From Narthecium ossifragum (lineage: Eukaryota; Streptophyta; Magnoliopsida; Dioscoreales; Nartheciaceae), in NCBI GenBank assembly GCA_963920575.1, contig OY986969.1, forward strand, positions 7,685,096 to 7,749,095: a stretch of 64,000 nucleotides of DNA, written 5' to 3'. Under the pieces are notes generated by a model. The model saw only the letters and a program-made list of their open reading frames with translations. It ran no database searches and was not told where the DNA came from. The position numbers and the translations under genes were made by a program. Positions 8,801 to 20,149 of the stretch are shown piece by piece; the stretch's first letter is position 1, and each line of letters opens with the position of its first letter.

Positions 8801-11689
8801 GTGATTTCAGATGCAGACAGCAGAAAAAGCGAGGGTTTTTGAAAACTAGGACTTAAAAAGGCATATAGGCGTAGAAGCTTGAGCTCCCCCTAGATCTAAT
8901 ACAAGACTGCATCACTTATCTAGTGTATTCCGACAAAAATGATCAGCATGTTACAAGGGTGTGATTTGTAGCAAACTGAAAGGATCAAGGCTTGAATGTT
9001 GAGCCCAAGACCTCCAACTGATGCCAAAAATATTTACTCCTAGCATATTGACTGAATACACAATGTGCGCTAAAAAGCTATATTGTTACTTTGAAATGGG
9101 GAGACATATAGTAGAAGAGAAAAGAGCTCCAAAACTTCTAATATATGAGTAAAAATTCAACACTTCCCAAACCTGCACATGTTTGATGAAATCTAAGCTA
9201 GTCTACAAGACCGATAAATCCAGAACACAGTAAAGAAATTTACAACATCTTAGTGAATTATAGGGAGTTGATGCAACACTAGGATCACAGCTTGAATTTG
9301 CTGGACCTTATCAGTAAATTTGGACATCTAAGCAAAATCTTGTTTCTTTCAGTTTATTTAATTAGTGACTCAAAATTACAGGCATCAATGGAGGCCGATA
9401 ACCTGATCTATGGTTGCCTCTTATGTCTGAAAGCCAAAGAAATTTCTGTTAGACCCATGGTCTCATACTGGGTTGGTTTCTTCAGTGCAAAAACACACTA
9501 AAAGCGGATATCGACTCCAACCTACATTTATTTACCAAATTTCTATCAAATGTGGATTTCGATTCATGTAAGATCCTACCATGATCCAAACCACAAGCAG
9601 CCCTAAAATCAATAAGTACATTTAACACCAACTTTGGCTGATTGCTATTCGTTTTGGTCAAGACCAACCATAGACAATGGGTTGAGGTTTCAGGTCAGGA
9701 ATCACTTGACAGATGTAACTGAGAGTTCATATAAAACTGGTTTCTAATGACGGAATATGATCCATAATTAACAAGAAACTACAAAAAAAAAAAAACCCTG
9801 TATTATTGCATAACATTATAGTAGAGAAAGAAGTCCTGAATAGGAAAATTACATATGTTTGACACAATTTATGGGCCATACCACGAACACAGGATGTGAT
9901 CAATAGAGAATTGAGGCCAGGCTTGGTTTGCAGTGAGGAATGAAATAGACTGAGGAATGGTGTGATGATGATTGTATTTGGTTGAACAAGGAATGAGAAT
10001 GGGAATGATGGTTTCATATGTTTTGTATGCACTAATAAACATGGAAAAGGAATGGGAATAACGTGTAAATGACCATACTACCCTTGATATATACAACACT
10101 CAATATATGCATATTTAGTCATATATATCTACTAGTGGGCCCCCCATGCCACACTTTATATTTATATACACGTAAAATATGTACATATAGTATATGTAAA
10201 TATATATGTGTGTACATAAAAATATGTGTGCACCAAATCTTCTATTTGTATAGTTTGGTATTTATTTGTTGCGTTGATGGATCCAAGGGTGGAGAAATCA
10301 ATTATGTTAATTGATAAATGATCATATAGATTATTAATATGACTGTAATCAAACGGTGGTGATTTAATTCATCCAAAGATGAAGGTGATTAATTCAATGG
10401 TTCAGATTGACTACATAAGGGTAAATCATGTCATTAGACATCCCATTCCTCATTCAGGCCTGAATGGAATGGGTCACTCTCAGGGGTGGTGGGAGGAATG
10501 GGCCATTCCTTCTCCAGGATGAATGAGGCGATCCATTCCGGCCAGAATGGGCGAACCATGCCTCCTCAGAATGGAAAAAGGCATTCCATTCCGGCCGGAA
10601 TGGGCGAACCAAACGTGCCATGATTTTACGGATCATAGCATGTTAAAGAATAACATGCGGTTGTTGTATAAGAGGCTCGGCATCTGTTGTCATTCCATAA
10701 ACTTTGATTTAAGTGCTTTCATGATTATGTACTTCATAATTGGATGGCAGAAAGGAGCAAAGTATGATCAGATAGAAGGGATTAAGGCAAGATGGCTCTC
10801 GAAATCATAAACATCGAGGACATTACATAGATTGTTATCAAACAATCAATGAAGAAAATCCGAAACATTGTAACAAGTGTAGACTGTAAACCAGATAAAC
10901 ATCTATAAAAAAATTGCAGTCGAGGGAGTAATACGCCAAATGACAAACCTCGAGTTGATTATTGGAAACATCAAGCGAGACCAATCCACGCAGCCTCCCA
11001 AACGCCTCCGGGAGAATCCTCAGCTGTCGACCTGATAGTTCCACCCGCTCCAAGCACTTCCCAGACGCATCATTCAAGATACCAACGACCTCCTCGTTCA
11101 CCTGCGGCTCCTTCTCTAATTCCCCCTCCTTCGCAGATCCCTCACCAGCGGCAGACCCATACATCCGTTCAAGCCTCTCCTCTGCGTCCTTAAGAAGGCA
11201 CTCGTACGCATCGTGCATCTCGTCGAGCTGGATCACCGCCTTGCACGCGATCGTCTCCCTCTGAGCCTTGGCCCGGCACTCCTTCTCCCGCTCGGCCTGA
11301 TCGGCCCGCCACTGCAGGCGGTCGACCTCATCGGGTCGCGGCGCCCGCACAATCTCTTCGAGCTGGTGAGAGAGCTCGGCCTCCACCTCGGCGATGCGGG
11401 CGCGGGCGGCGTCGACTGCCTCGTGGTCGGGGCGATCCCCGAGCGTGCGGAGCACGGAGCGGGTTTGCATGACCTCGGCGACGGAGTTCCCCATGGAGGC
11501 GAGGAGGTCCGGGCGGTCGAGGCCGGGCATCCGCTCCACCAGCTCCACGTCGTCATGGCGGGGGGAGGTTGTGACTGGCGGCTGCTCGATGTCATGGTCG
11601 GCGGCGGAGGGCCGGTTGGAGCCGATCTTGGAGTTGAGGCGGGAGAGGACGTAGGAGAGGATGGGGTGGGACTTGGGATTCGGATCCAT
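5881..11689 (-). CDS. plant intracellular Ras-group-related LRR protein (PIRL1/PIRL9 type)
   Basis: Three exons are joined on the minus strand: exon 1 11689-10949 (247 codons, phase 0, donor GTTTGTC), exon 2 6784-6618 (acceptor CACAG, donor GTACCG) and exon 3 6529-5881 (acceptor ACGCAG). They give a 518-residue protein. The N terminus [18 protein letters not shown] is the conserved PIRL opening. Residues about 95-195 are charged and likely coiled coil. About ten LRRs of the LxxLP-type follow from residue 215, with the exon junctions falling neatly inside repeats (NNQLE joins SIPDSI; NCR joins SLVEL). The tail has the [20 protein letters not shown] helix and a Ser-rich end. PIRLs are plant-specific cytosolic LRR proteins related to animal Ras-binding LRRs. 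Arabidopsis PIRL1 and PIRL9 act redundantly in pollen development. No break is seen. The oddity is the 4.2-kb first intron carrying mobile DNA. Confidence 0.93.
8057..8285. mobile_element. possible small inverted-terminal-repeat element
   Basis: The left end reads TGTGCCAGTTGGCAC and the right end, on the other strand, TGTGCCAGTGCGACA, so about 12 of 15 positions match. The interior is GC-richer than the surrounding intron and repeats TGCCGAGTG. No clear target duplication is visible, so the class is uncertain. Confidence 0.35.
9920..10619. mobile_element. MITE-like element with TTGGTTYGC termini (boundaries approximate)
   Basis: The left end carries GGCTTGGTTTGCAGTGAGG and many GGAATG words. 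The right end, read on the other strand, begins GGCACGTTTGGTTCGCCC and continues into CATTCC words. Such ends with GAATGG-rich subterminal DNA are common in plant MITEs. The right end holds a partial duplication: CATTCCGGCC(A/G)GAATGGGC is present at about 10535-10553 and again at about 10588-10606. The middle contains an AT-rich stretch with TATATGTGTGTA runs. A target duplication is not clear. Confidence 0.4.
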
Positions 11690-11984
11690 TTGGGAAGACG
11701 ATGATGGCGATGAGACAAGGATAGCTTAATTAGATGTTTAGGAGGAGAGTTGGACGTCTGTTGTGGATTAGCGGCAAAATAGAGGAAAAGAGATCGGAGC
11801 GGGGTCATGTGCTATATTGTTGTTTCGGCCGGCTGGCTCGGTCCAAACAAACCGTCTCGGCAGTGATCCGATTCCGGGCTGTAGTTTTCAAATTTTTAAT
11901 TACAATTGATCTCCACGAGAACACAAGTAAGAATTTCAAAATTTTAAGAAAATTTGATAGATGTATCAAATCTAATCTTTGTTG
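11690..11984. other. upstream region of the PIRL gene
   Basis: This 295-bp stretch between the PIRL start codon and the solo LTR must contain the 5' UTR and possibly all of the unaltered proximal promoter. I see no clear TATA box and no other gene. Confidence 0.5.
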
Positions 11985-11989
11985 CATGG

Positions 11990-13185
11990 TGTTAGCCACT
12001 ATAATGGCTAATCAATCAATGATTAACATGTCAGCATAACAAATATGGCCGACAGACTTTCAAACCCAATTGAGCGATATCGCTCAAAGATAAAGATCAT
12101 CGCCCAAAGAGTAAAATTATCAATCAAGAATGATGATCATTTCTACATAAAGAAACCATCAGTCAAAAGCGATGACAATCTAAAAGCAAAAGAATTGTTA
12201 ACTAAGAACGATGATCTTCTTTACACAAGAAGGTTATCGGCCAAAGATAATGACAGGTTATCAGTCAAAAACTTAGTTCATTTAAAGACAAAAGATTATC
12301 AACTGACCGTGATTAAGAAATGGACGAGAAGAAAAACACCAATCAAGAAGGACGGCATTACAACATAGACAAGCTCACCGACCATATGCAACCGTCATCG
12401 GCCATAAGCTTATCGCCCAGACACAACCGTCATCGGCCAGAGCAAAGAATGAAGAAACGAGGAAATATCGGAGAATATGGGACACGCGGCGTATTAAGAG
12501 TGAAAGATGAAAGACGATGGAGAACGTGCTGGACAAAGCAGTTGAACTGCTCTAATATAAATACATTTCTCTTTCACTGTGTAATCTCTCTCGCAAACTA
12601 AACACAGAGCCTGCGCGCCTTGATTTCTTTATTGTTCTTTCAAGATGTTTTCTGTTCATGTAAGTTAATTTAATTCAATAGAATGGCTTCGTTTCTTCAA
12701 TACTTAGTTAATCTTTCCTGCTTAACGTAGTTTAGATTACTATTTTAGATGTATAATTTAGGTTTAGATAGTAATGCTTTCTTCTTTATTTCTTAGAGAG
12801 TTATTTACTGTATTTCTTTAGGTTAATTTAATATTAGAAGCTTTTACTTTCTAGGCTAGATTAAGTTAATCAGTAGATTTAAGTGTGTTTTCTCTTGATT
12901 TAGTTACTTAGGATGATCTTTATCGCTTTCTTTAATTAATTTCGTAATATTAGATAATTTAGACTTTCAATAGATAAGTTTAGATTATTTTAAGTTAATA
13001 TAGATAATTAGTTATTAATCAGATTATTAAATTAGGTCTCATCTTGGTTTCCATTCAACTTAACACCTCTGTTCGAACGTAGTTTGAAGGAGTAGAACTT
13101 AACTATAATCATCTGATTCTTAAGTGTGGAGTAGACTTTGGTCTTGATTATTTGACCGGTCAACGATTAGATTTTTGTTCTAACA
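11990..13185 (+). mobile_element. solo LTR N (1196 bp) with CATGG target duplication
   Basis: The ends TGTTAG and CTAACA form a short inverted repeat of the LTR type. The element is flanked by perfect CATGG copies at 11985-11989 and 13186-13190. A TATA box (TATAAATA) lies at 12556-12563, followed by a typical R-like leader, which sets the plus orientation. Upstream of it, 12050-12330 is filled with degenerate repeats of about 30-60 bp containing CGATGATC, ATCGGCCAAA and ATCAGTCAAA words. There is no internal retrotransposon region on either side, so this is what LTR-LTR recombination leaves. The 107-codon open frame at 12045-12368 is an accident of this repeat array. Confidence 0.85.
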
Positions 13186-13190
13186 CATGG

Positions 13191-13414
13191 ATATTGTTGA
13201 AGCTTAGACTTTAAATCTTGCCAAATTGATAAAATACATCGATGATGAAAGAGGAAAAAATAACCTCTACTCTAGATGCGGAAAAAGATCCAAGTCTTTG
13301 TTTCTCTTCCAGTATACACCACCAAATCTAGCACTGCAGCGGCTGAGGATGGGTGAGGAACCACCGGATCTCGCCAGGAACACGTCGAGGAAAAGTCGTG
13401 GGGCAATGAGGGGG
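13191..13414. other. spacer between two solo LTRs
   Basis: The left part is AT-rich, the right part (from 13330) GC-rich. It continues, across solo LTR F, into 15794-16020, which is also GC-rich and C-rich. No recognisable gene. Confidence 0.4.
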
Positions 13415-13915
13415 TCGGATGTCGCGCCCCGACCAGCGAAAGCCCAACCGGGCCGGGCGACGCGAACCGGAACCTAACAAACGCGGAAAAAGAACGACGA
13501 GGGTTCCCTCTAACCTATTGGTCTCCCTAGCAATTCACCAAAACACCCTCAATTAAATCAACAATTAACAACATCGAACCACAGATTAAAAACTCAAGTG
13601 TTAATATACATATCCTCGGAGAGGGGAAGATTCAAAGTACAACATTACTCCCGTAGGAGACTAACTAACCTAGGGTAAAAGCAGTAAACGATCACCACCT
13701 CTCAAAAGCCACCAGGCGCCGCCGCACCGCCGACCAACTGCCCGGTAGGGGCCAAAGAAGAAGAACCGACGCCTGCACCTGCAAAACGCAGCCCTGGGTA
13801 GGTGTGAGCACTAAGCTCAGTAGGGATCTACACTACGACACACAGAAGGAAGAGGGGAACGCAACAGTGTCGCCCTCAAGTAGGACCTGGGTGTATACAG
13901 GGGCCCCATAACCCC

Positions 13916-14079
13916 ACCGCGTGTCCCTGGTGCCCAGGAGCAGCACACAGTAAGCTCAACAAACACTGGCGACGCGAAAGGTCAGCACAGTGGGACAACC
14001 GCGTGTCCCTGGTGACCAGGAGCAGCACACAGTAAGCTCAACAAACACTGGCAACACGAAAGGTCAGCACAGTGGGACA
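13916..14079. repeat. 82-bp direct tandem repeat in solo LTR F
   Basis: ACCGCGTGTCCCTGGTG at 13916 recurs at 13998, and the following bases through CAGCACAGTGGGACA also repeat with only about four changes. Two adjacent units. Confidence 0.8.
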
Positions 14080-15211
14080 CCGGCTACACCTCAGCATTCG
14101 ACTCAAGGCCGACACGACCTCTACAATCATCAAGCCACAAGTGTACCAGTCATCTAAGCCTTTCATTGAATCGACTGGACACCACAATTCCAACCGGGTC
14201 CAAACTACCCAACCCCGGTCCTAGGGCTAAGTCCGAGCTTCCAGCCTCGGGACGGCGACCCAAAGATCACCCACGCCCTAACCAATGCAACTAATGCACA
14301 ATCAACAATTCATGCTATGACATACACAAACAGGAGATAGGCATGCAACAGTATGTCAAGCATCATATAAGTCTACTGGATCGCTGCAACGGTACCACCA
14401 ACCGCTGCCAGCCGATCCGCAGCGGGTCCCGGCATTACGACGGTACCGCGACCGTCACCTGCGGACTCCTGCAACGGGAAGCAACCCCGAAAACGATGAT
14501 GAACAAAACACAATATAATATTATATTTCGAAATATAATATTATATTCAAAAACACCCAAAGCCTCTACTTAGGGGCTAATTGATCCCGTCGATCCGACA
14601 TCCAAACGACGTCAGATTCAAGATCCAACTTAGCCACCAGTAGGTGTACAAACCAGGATCATCATATCCAAAAATCATAAACATCCAACGGTTGGATTAA
14701 CGGGAAAACGCTAATCAAAAACATGTAATCAACTAACTTAACAATTAATTTCTGCAAGCAGCTCTCCAGCAAACAATTCGAGAAAATATGATACAAGATA
14801 GAATGGAAAGCTAACGAATAGATCTACAACTCTTATGTTTGTGGAAAGCCAGGATCATGTACACGCCGCCCGGAAAACACGCCGCAAGCCGGCTGTTTCT
14901 CAAGAACAGCAGAAAACCATAAATCCGAGACTAATCATCCATAAAACCTACTCAAATCTCAACTGATTAACATGAAACTTAAATCACTAATTCTACAAGG
15001 CATAAGGAAACCAACAAAGCAAGGATCAACAAGATCCAACGGCTAGATCTCAAGAACACCCCAAAAGAACATCAGTAGGTATAACCCTACCTAGCTGCGC
15101 TTTCCTCGGCTGATTCCCCACGATTTGATCACCAACAAGCCTCCAAACTATTTCAGGGATCTTACTCTCGTTGTCACGAATCCAACGAGCCAAAGAACAC
15201 CCAATTTGGTG

Positions 15212-15412
15212 GTCGGAGGAGGGAGAACGGAGGAGAAGAAGCTCGCCGGTGGAGAAGGGAAGAAACAGAGCACCGCGGGAAAGAAGAGAAAGAAGGAAGA
15301 AGAAGAGAATAGAAGGGGGAAGAGGAGGGGAAGAAAAGAGGGGAAAGGGGGAGGGGACATCCGGGAAAGAGGGGGGAAAAGTGAGGGGAGGGGAGGGAAA
15401 GTCCTCCCCCTC
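15212..15412. repeat. 200-bp purine-only-like tract (GA-rich on plus strand)
   Basis: Nearly every base on the plus strand is G or A. In the LTR orientation (minus) this is a pyrimidine-rich segment starting about 60 bp downstream of the TATAAG box, the position of a CT-rich leader. H and G have shorter CT-rich leaders at the same place. Confidence 0.7.
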
Positions 15413-15482
15413 TGACAAGAGAGAGCGACGGCCAACGGCGACCGTCCTCGCGAAGCAGAAAACAAACCGACTTATAAATGAT

Positions 15483-15585
15483 CGATCCTTCCTCAACGAA
15501 GGATCGATCCTTCAAGACGATTCACAAGGCTTTCTAGCACGAAGAGGATCGATCCCTTAGCAAGAGAGGATCGATCCTTTGTGTG
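15483..15585. promoter_or_regulatory. GGATCGATCC palindrome array of LTR F
   Basis: Four to five GATCGATC-centred palindromes lie within 100 bp, directly upstream (on the minus strand) of TTATAAG at about 15473-15479. Spacing between neighbours is roughly 20-50 bp. Confidence 0.7.
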
Positions 15586-15793
15586 CTGAAAGCTAAACTT
15601 GGGCAAGAACTCAAGCCCAAGTCCGGATCTTTCGATCCCGGGTCCACCTAGCCATTCTAAACAAACACTAACACATACAAGGCCAGTGTGTGCACACGCG
15701 AGTGTGGAATAAACCAACAAGGTGCAATTTACCAAATTGCCCTTGCGGTCTATAACTAGCCACAGGGGTAGAGGGACAGGTCCTCACATCGGA

Positions 15794-16019
15794 TCTGGGG
15801 ATTTAGGAGATCATAGTGGTCGGATATATGGCGACCTCTTCCTCCAAGCACCACCGTCGCCGACCTCGTTGGATCCGTCATCTCCACCTCCCATCAGCTC
15901 GATCCAACTCGATGAATGGACTTCCCCCAGCCACCCACGACCTATCCTCCACCAGCGCCGACGACCGCCGGAACTTTCTGAGGCGCGCGAAAGCTTGTCT
16001 TTAGGACAGCTGGCAACCC
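15794..16019. other. GC-rich stretch without a recognised gene
   Basis: C-rich sequence with short open frames on both strands but no protein that I recognise. It is the right flank of the site into which LTR F inserted. Confidence 0.35.
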
Positions 16020-17760
16020 ATGTGTGATCGGTCACTCCTTGGAGCGATCGATCGAATCTGTGTCGGTTGTCTGGATAAGGACGCGGCTAACGTGTTCAGG
16101 TAAGGACGTGAACCGACCTAGTCCAACCGATTGGTTTTAGGACCGATCGATCGGACTCGAGCCTATAAGTAACCCGAGACCCCTCTGTTTTTCCGATTTT
16201 TTCTTCTCCTCTCCTCCTACCTTAGAAATTCTTGTTTAGAGCTTGATCTAATGGCTTGGGAAGCTTTCTAGGGGCTATGGGAAGAGATCTACACCCTCCT
16301 TGGATGGTTTGATTGGGAATCAAACGTGGATTAGCGTAGTTTGATAGGTTTCTTCATTAAACCTTAGATTAGGTGTTCTTCGTGGTTTTATTTGATTGTT
16401 CTTCAATTAAAATATGCTAGTTGATGGTTGGTAGCTTGATTATCACATGATTAAAGTTTGGTAGGATTTGCTTTTGATTTGATATGGATTTAAGCAAGTT
16501 TTCCTTAGGCTATTTTTCGGATTTCCTAGTTTAATTAGAATAGTGGTGTTCTAACATGATTTCCGAGCTGTATCTGAGTTTTTGTTCTGAATAAAAGTTG
16601 TATATCTATGAGTTATCTTTCATTCCCAACTGGTTTCATGATTTTTCGATTTACATACATTGTCTGGTGAATTAAATCGTATGTCTGTGCTGAAACAGGG
16701 CAGTCATCTTAATTAGTGTAATTAAGTGGGTTTTCGTTGTTAAATAGATTTGAGTTTTGGAGGGGATGATCTTAGTGATATTTAGGTGTGATCTGCAAAG
16801 TTTGGTTTGAATCCAACTTATTTTCAAGACGGAGTTTTATTGGGTTTATCAGATCTGAGATTTAACCGAAATTATAGATTTTCATCGATTTGCTTTTATC
16901 CGATCAATCCAACTTTTGGGTATGTGATTCAGGGTATGTCGTTTAGTGTGTATATAAAGTTTGATATCCATCGGACGGCTAGATTGAAAGATAGGATTTT
17001 TCGAGGTTTGTTGTAGAATAAACAGGCCTTAAGTTTGCCATAATCTTTGAATATAATACTATTATATTGCTTTTTGGCTAGTTAGCTGGGGCTGCTTCCC
17101 GTTGCTTGTTTCCTTTGTTAACTGGCTAGTAGCTGGTGGTGTTATCGCTGCAGCAGTTTTCCGACCTTACTTATCTGTTCATCACCCCGGGCCGACAGGG
17201 TGCCGAACCCAGACCATATTTATTATTGGCACATATGTTGCATGCTTATCTACTTTTCTATGTGTGTTCATGGCATGCATTTGATTGTGGATTAGATGCA
17301 TAAGGATAGGGCGTGGGTGATGGGTTGATCGTCGATCTGAGGCTTTCGGGTAACTCGGATTTAGCCTTAGGACCAGGGCTGGGTAGCTTGGTCCAGGTTT
17401 GAATGGTTGTATTCAGTCGAATTCAATGATAGGCCTATATGATTTGAACAAATGTTGATCGATGATTTAGAGGTTGTGTCGGCCTTGAGCCAGGTTCTGA
17501 GGTGTAGCTGGTGTTCGGTTCTCTTGTCTCTTGAGTAGAGGGTGTGCCTACTCAGCGGTGTTGGTTCCCGCCTAACAGTGCCGGTTTTCTGCTTGTGAGA
17601 TGGCAGTGTTGGATTCCTGCCTCGCTGAGGGTGACCCAATATGTGACCAGCTCGGCTAGAAGATCATGACTGGGGCACCTCAGGGACACGCGGTGGGGTT
17701 ATGGTGCTCCTGTGTACACCCAGGCTTTGCTTGAGAGCGACACTGTTGTGTTCCCTGTAC
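16020..17760 (+). mobile_element. truncated LTR G, relative of F/H/I
   Basis: Plus-strand sequence parallels H and I: a GATCGATC palindrome pair, a CCTATAAGTAACC TATA box at about 16162, a CT-rich leader, a GCAAAGTTT...ATCGATTTGC segment shared with I at 52617-52640, GTAGAATAAA shared with H, and GATGGGTTGATCG...CTCGGAT.TAGCC shared with I at 55750-55810. The first 200 bp of the family and everything after GTTCCCTG near 17755 are missing. No target duplication is therefore available. Confidence 0.65.
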
Positions 17761-17799
17761 TTCAAAGCTAATGCCTTTGTCATTGTATTTTAAGCTTTA

Positions 17800-18010
17800 C
17801 TTCAAAGCTAGAAATAGAACACTGAACTCAAATAAAACAAATGTAATGCCTCCCACTTCATGTTAGGGGGTTTTTGCTTAGTTCTTGCTGCAAATAGAAC
17901 GTTGAACTCAAATAGAACAAATGTGTACATTTCCTGCTAAGTTCTTTCATGTTAGCAGGTTCTTCACAAATGTGATGTATACATTTCTTGCTTAGTTCTT
18001 TCATGTCGCA
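17800..18010. repeat. degenerate tandem repeat of about 90-100 bp
   Basis: AATAGAAC-CTGAACTCAAAT...AACAAATGT occurs at about 17812 and 17885. TTGCTTAGTTCTT(T/G) and TTCATGTTAG words recur to 18005. Confidence 0.6.
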
Positions 18011-18519
18011 CTTACTAATTACTAAATGGGATCATTTCATATATTTTGTCCTTTATTTTGGATTCCTATGGCGATTTCATTTGTGGGTTCTATTAGTTTA
18101 CAGCTCTGTGTGGGCTTGATTGATTTAACGAATTGGACCAGTTAATTAAACTTGATGGTATAGTTGAATCATTTAAATGTTTGAATTGATTCTTTGTGGA
18201 AACTTGAATTTTATGTGTTTTTTTTTTGCTTATGAACACTAATGTCTCAAATGTATGATTTGATGGCATTAGCAAAGATACAAGCAGTAAAAATTTACGT
18301 CAATTCTATGTATGTAGATATTAATTAACGTCTTTGAGCTGTTTAACGTGTACTGATTAAGCTGCTATTAATATTTGATTTTATTGATTCACTTTCTAAC
18401 ACTTAGTAGTAGCCTTTTTGCTGCCCTCTGGCAAGTATATTGATTTGTCAACATGCATCAATCACTCTTAAGTTAATATAATCCCCACACATGCCTCTCC
18501 TAAAACACATGAAATGCTT

Positions 18520-18670
18520 GAATGCATTTGGGTGCTTGATGAAAATTGGGGTGCTATCAGAGAGAGGAAGAATAGAGAAGGAAATTGGTGTGCTTGATGA
18601 AATGCATTTGGGTGCTTAATATTGGTGTGCTATCAGAGAGAGGAGAGGGAATCTCTAATGGAATAGAGAA
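18520..18670. repeat. two-unit tandem repeat
   Basis: GAATGCATTTGGGTGCTTGA and GGTGCTATCAGAGAGAGG each occur twice about 75-85 bp apart. Confidence 0.6.
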
Positions 18671-19727
18671 GGAAATGGTATGAAATATATGGTAGCTTCA
18701 TGCTTCATTGAAAAAAAAGAAGTTACTGTGTCATTGCATGCATGATTCTGTGTAAAACTTGAGGCTAATTGCTTATAATTGCATGGATGAACTTATGAAT
18801 GCATAGTTGAGAAAGAAATTTGCATCGCTAGAAATAGTGTTGATAGAGTGGTGGAAAAGTTGAATAAGTTTGGTGAAGTTGATTTGGATTCCGAAATCAC
18901 ATGGCTAAAGGAGTGTTGATAGAGTGTTTCCAGTTCTCAGATTTTGATTGCATGTGCTTATCAATTATTTTATGATATGCGTTGCTTGGCCAAAGAGTAA
19001 GCTTGCATTTATGTCTTTTTTTCTTTTTGCTTTTCTTATCTCTAGCATTTGGCAGTTTTCTGAATTCTGTGTTTACTTTTGGCATTTATGTGTTGCCTGA
19101 TCTTAGTTCAAATCATGATCAGTTTGCTGTCATTCTCGAGTAATTTTTTTTTTATCTTAAAATTGGATACAATTTCTATGTTTAATTTTGGGATTTATGT
19201 GTTGCCGTGATTGGGCTCTTAGTCCAATGATATCTACTTTATTTCTTTGCTTTCTTTTGGATAGGCCAGCATGAGGAAGAAGTATCAGTAATAGTCAAAG
19301 TATCAGGTTCCCTTGCCACAAACTAATTAGTACTTGCGCCTGCATTCTTCTATATGACAATGGGATGCAAATTGTGATGCAAAACAAGCTGTATCGTGTT
19401 AAAAAAAAAACAAGGACTTGGTGGATATCTTTGGCAATACATTGAATGGGATGGACTATTCATCGGCGGGTTTTATTTGATGTTGTTTCAAGGCTTTCAA
19501 AGCCTGCACTTTCTCTCTTTTTTATTTATTCTATAGTAAACATAAAAGCGGTTTATGGAGAAAATATAGCGTGTAGCTATGTTTGATATGTAAAATGCTA
19601 CAAAAGCCATTTGTACTCGATAATTGTTTTGCATTTGTATGCATTGAATCTTATTCCAAGTGCTGGTCTAGCGAGTTGTTGCAGTTGTATTTGATTTTTG
19701 TATTTGAGAAATGTTGTAAAAGTTGTG

Positions 19728-20135
19728 ATTTGTGGGGATAAGGTTTGCCCCGAGGACAATGTTCGCCTCTTTTAATTTTTGTATTTGAAGAATGTTATAG
19801 AATTGTCTTATTTAACTCTCGGTACAGGGTAGGTTTTGCTAAAATTTTCTAAAAGAAATCCTAAATATCCATGTTGTAGGCAGATTATTATGCATTTCTC
19901 TTGCTTCTAGAGTTGGACATGCATACAGTTGGATTATTGTGATTTGTGTTGGATTATGTTGATTTGTGTTGGTTTGTGTGTTTTGCGGGTACAATGTTTG
20001 CCTGGAGACAATGTTTGTTCTTTTTAATTTTTGTATTTGATGAATGTTGCATAGGTGTTTCATTTAGCCTTTGGTACAGGGGAAGTTTTGCCCAAATTTT
20101 TTTTAAAAAAATCTAAATATCCGTGTCGTAGGCAC
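19728..20135 (+). repeat. duplicated Helitron 3' subterminal region
   Basis: A 150-bp block at about 19730-19880 (GACAATGTTCGCCTC through AATATCCATGTTGTAGGCA) is repeated at about 19985-20135 (GACAATGTTTGTTC through AATATCCGTGTCGTAGGCA). Only the second copy continues into the hairpin and CTAG end. Confidence 0.7.
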
Positions 20136-20149
20136 GGGCATTCGCTAGT

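Larger units (their letters stand above)
6785..10948 (-). other. intron 1 of the PIRL gene (4164 bp)
   Basis: The intron starts with GTTTGTC at 10948 and ends with CACAG at 6785 on the minus strand. It is AT-rich and contains at least two MITE-like insertions (8057-8285 and about 9920-10619). I found no open reading frame of its own that resembles a gene; the longer frames inside it give no recognisable protein. Confidence 0.75.
13420..15788 (-). mobile_element. solo LTR F (2369 bp), same family as H and I
   Basis: Read on the minus strand it runs from TGTGAGGACC to GGGGCGCGACA, so TG...CA, with perfect TCGGA copies at 13415-13419 and 15789-15793. Its 5' 200 bp align with the starts of H (52940) and I (51855): all share GCAAGGGCAATTTGGTAAAT or a close variant and CACACYCGCG. 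Ends of the type TGTYRCG...GGGGYGYGACA and a length above 2 kb are typical of Tekay/Del-type chromovirus LTRs. A TATAAG box follows the palindrome array at about 15475. No coding region is present. Confidence 0.88.
17761..20148 (+). mobile_element. Helitron-like AT-rich segment (3' end clear, 5' end not found)
   Basis: The right end has the Helitron 3' structure: a small hairpin CCGTG-TCGTAGG-CACGG at 20121-20137, then GGCATTCG and CTAG at 20145-20148, followed by T. CTAG before T is the CTRR|T rule for plant Helitrons. The interior is AT-rich and non-coding, with tandem repeats. I could not find the expected TC 5' terminus, so the left boundary is only where the similarity to LTR G stops. 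Confidence 0.55.

Noticed and set aside
11213..11704. 163-codon plus-strand frame opposite PIRL exon 1
   Set aside because: Antisense shadow of a GC-rich exon; the minus frame has clear PIRL homology and splice sites.
12045..12368. 107-codon plus-strand open frame rich in Lys/Asp
   Set aside because: It lies wholly inside solo LTR N and is a translation of the U3 repeat array; no family resemblance.
13226..13477. 83-codon plus frame across the left border of LTR F
   Set aside because: It crosses a target duplication and an LTR end, so it cannot be an ancestral gene; no similarity.
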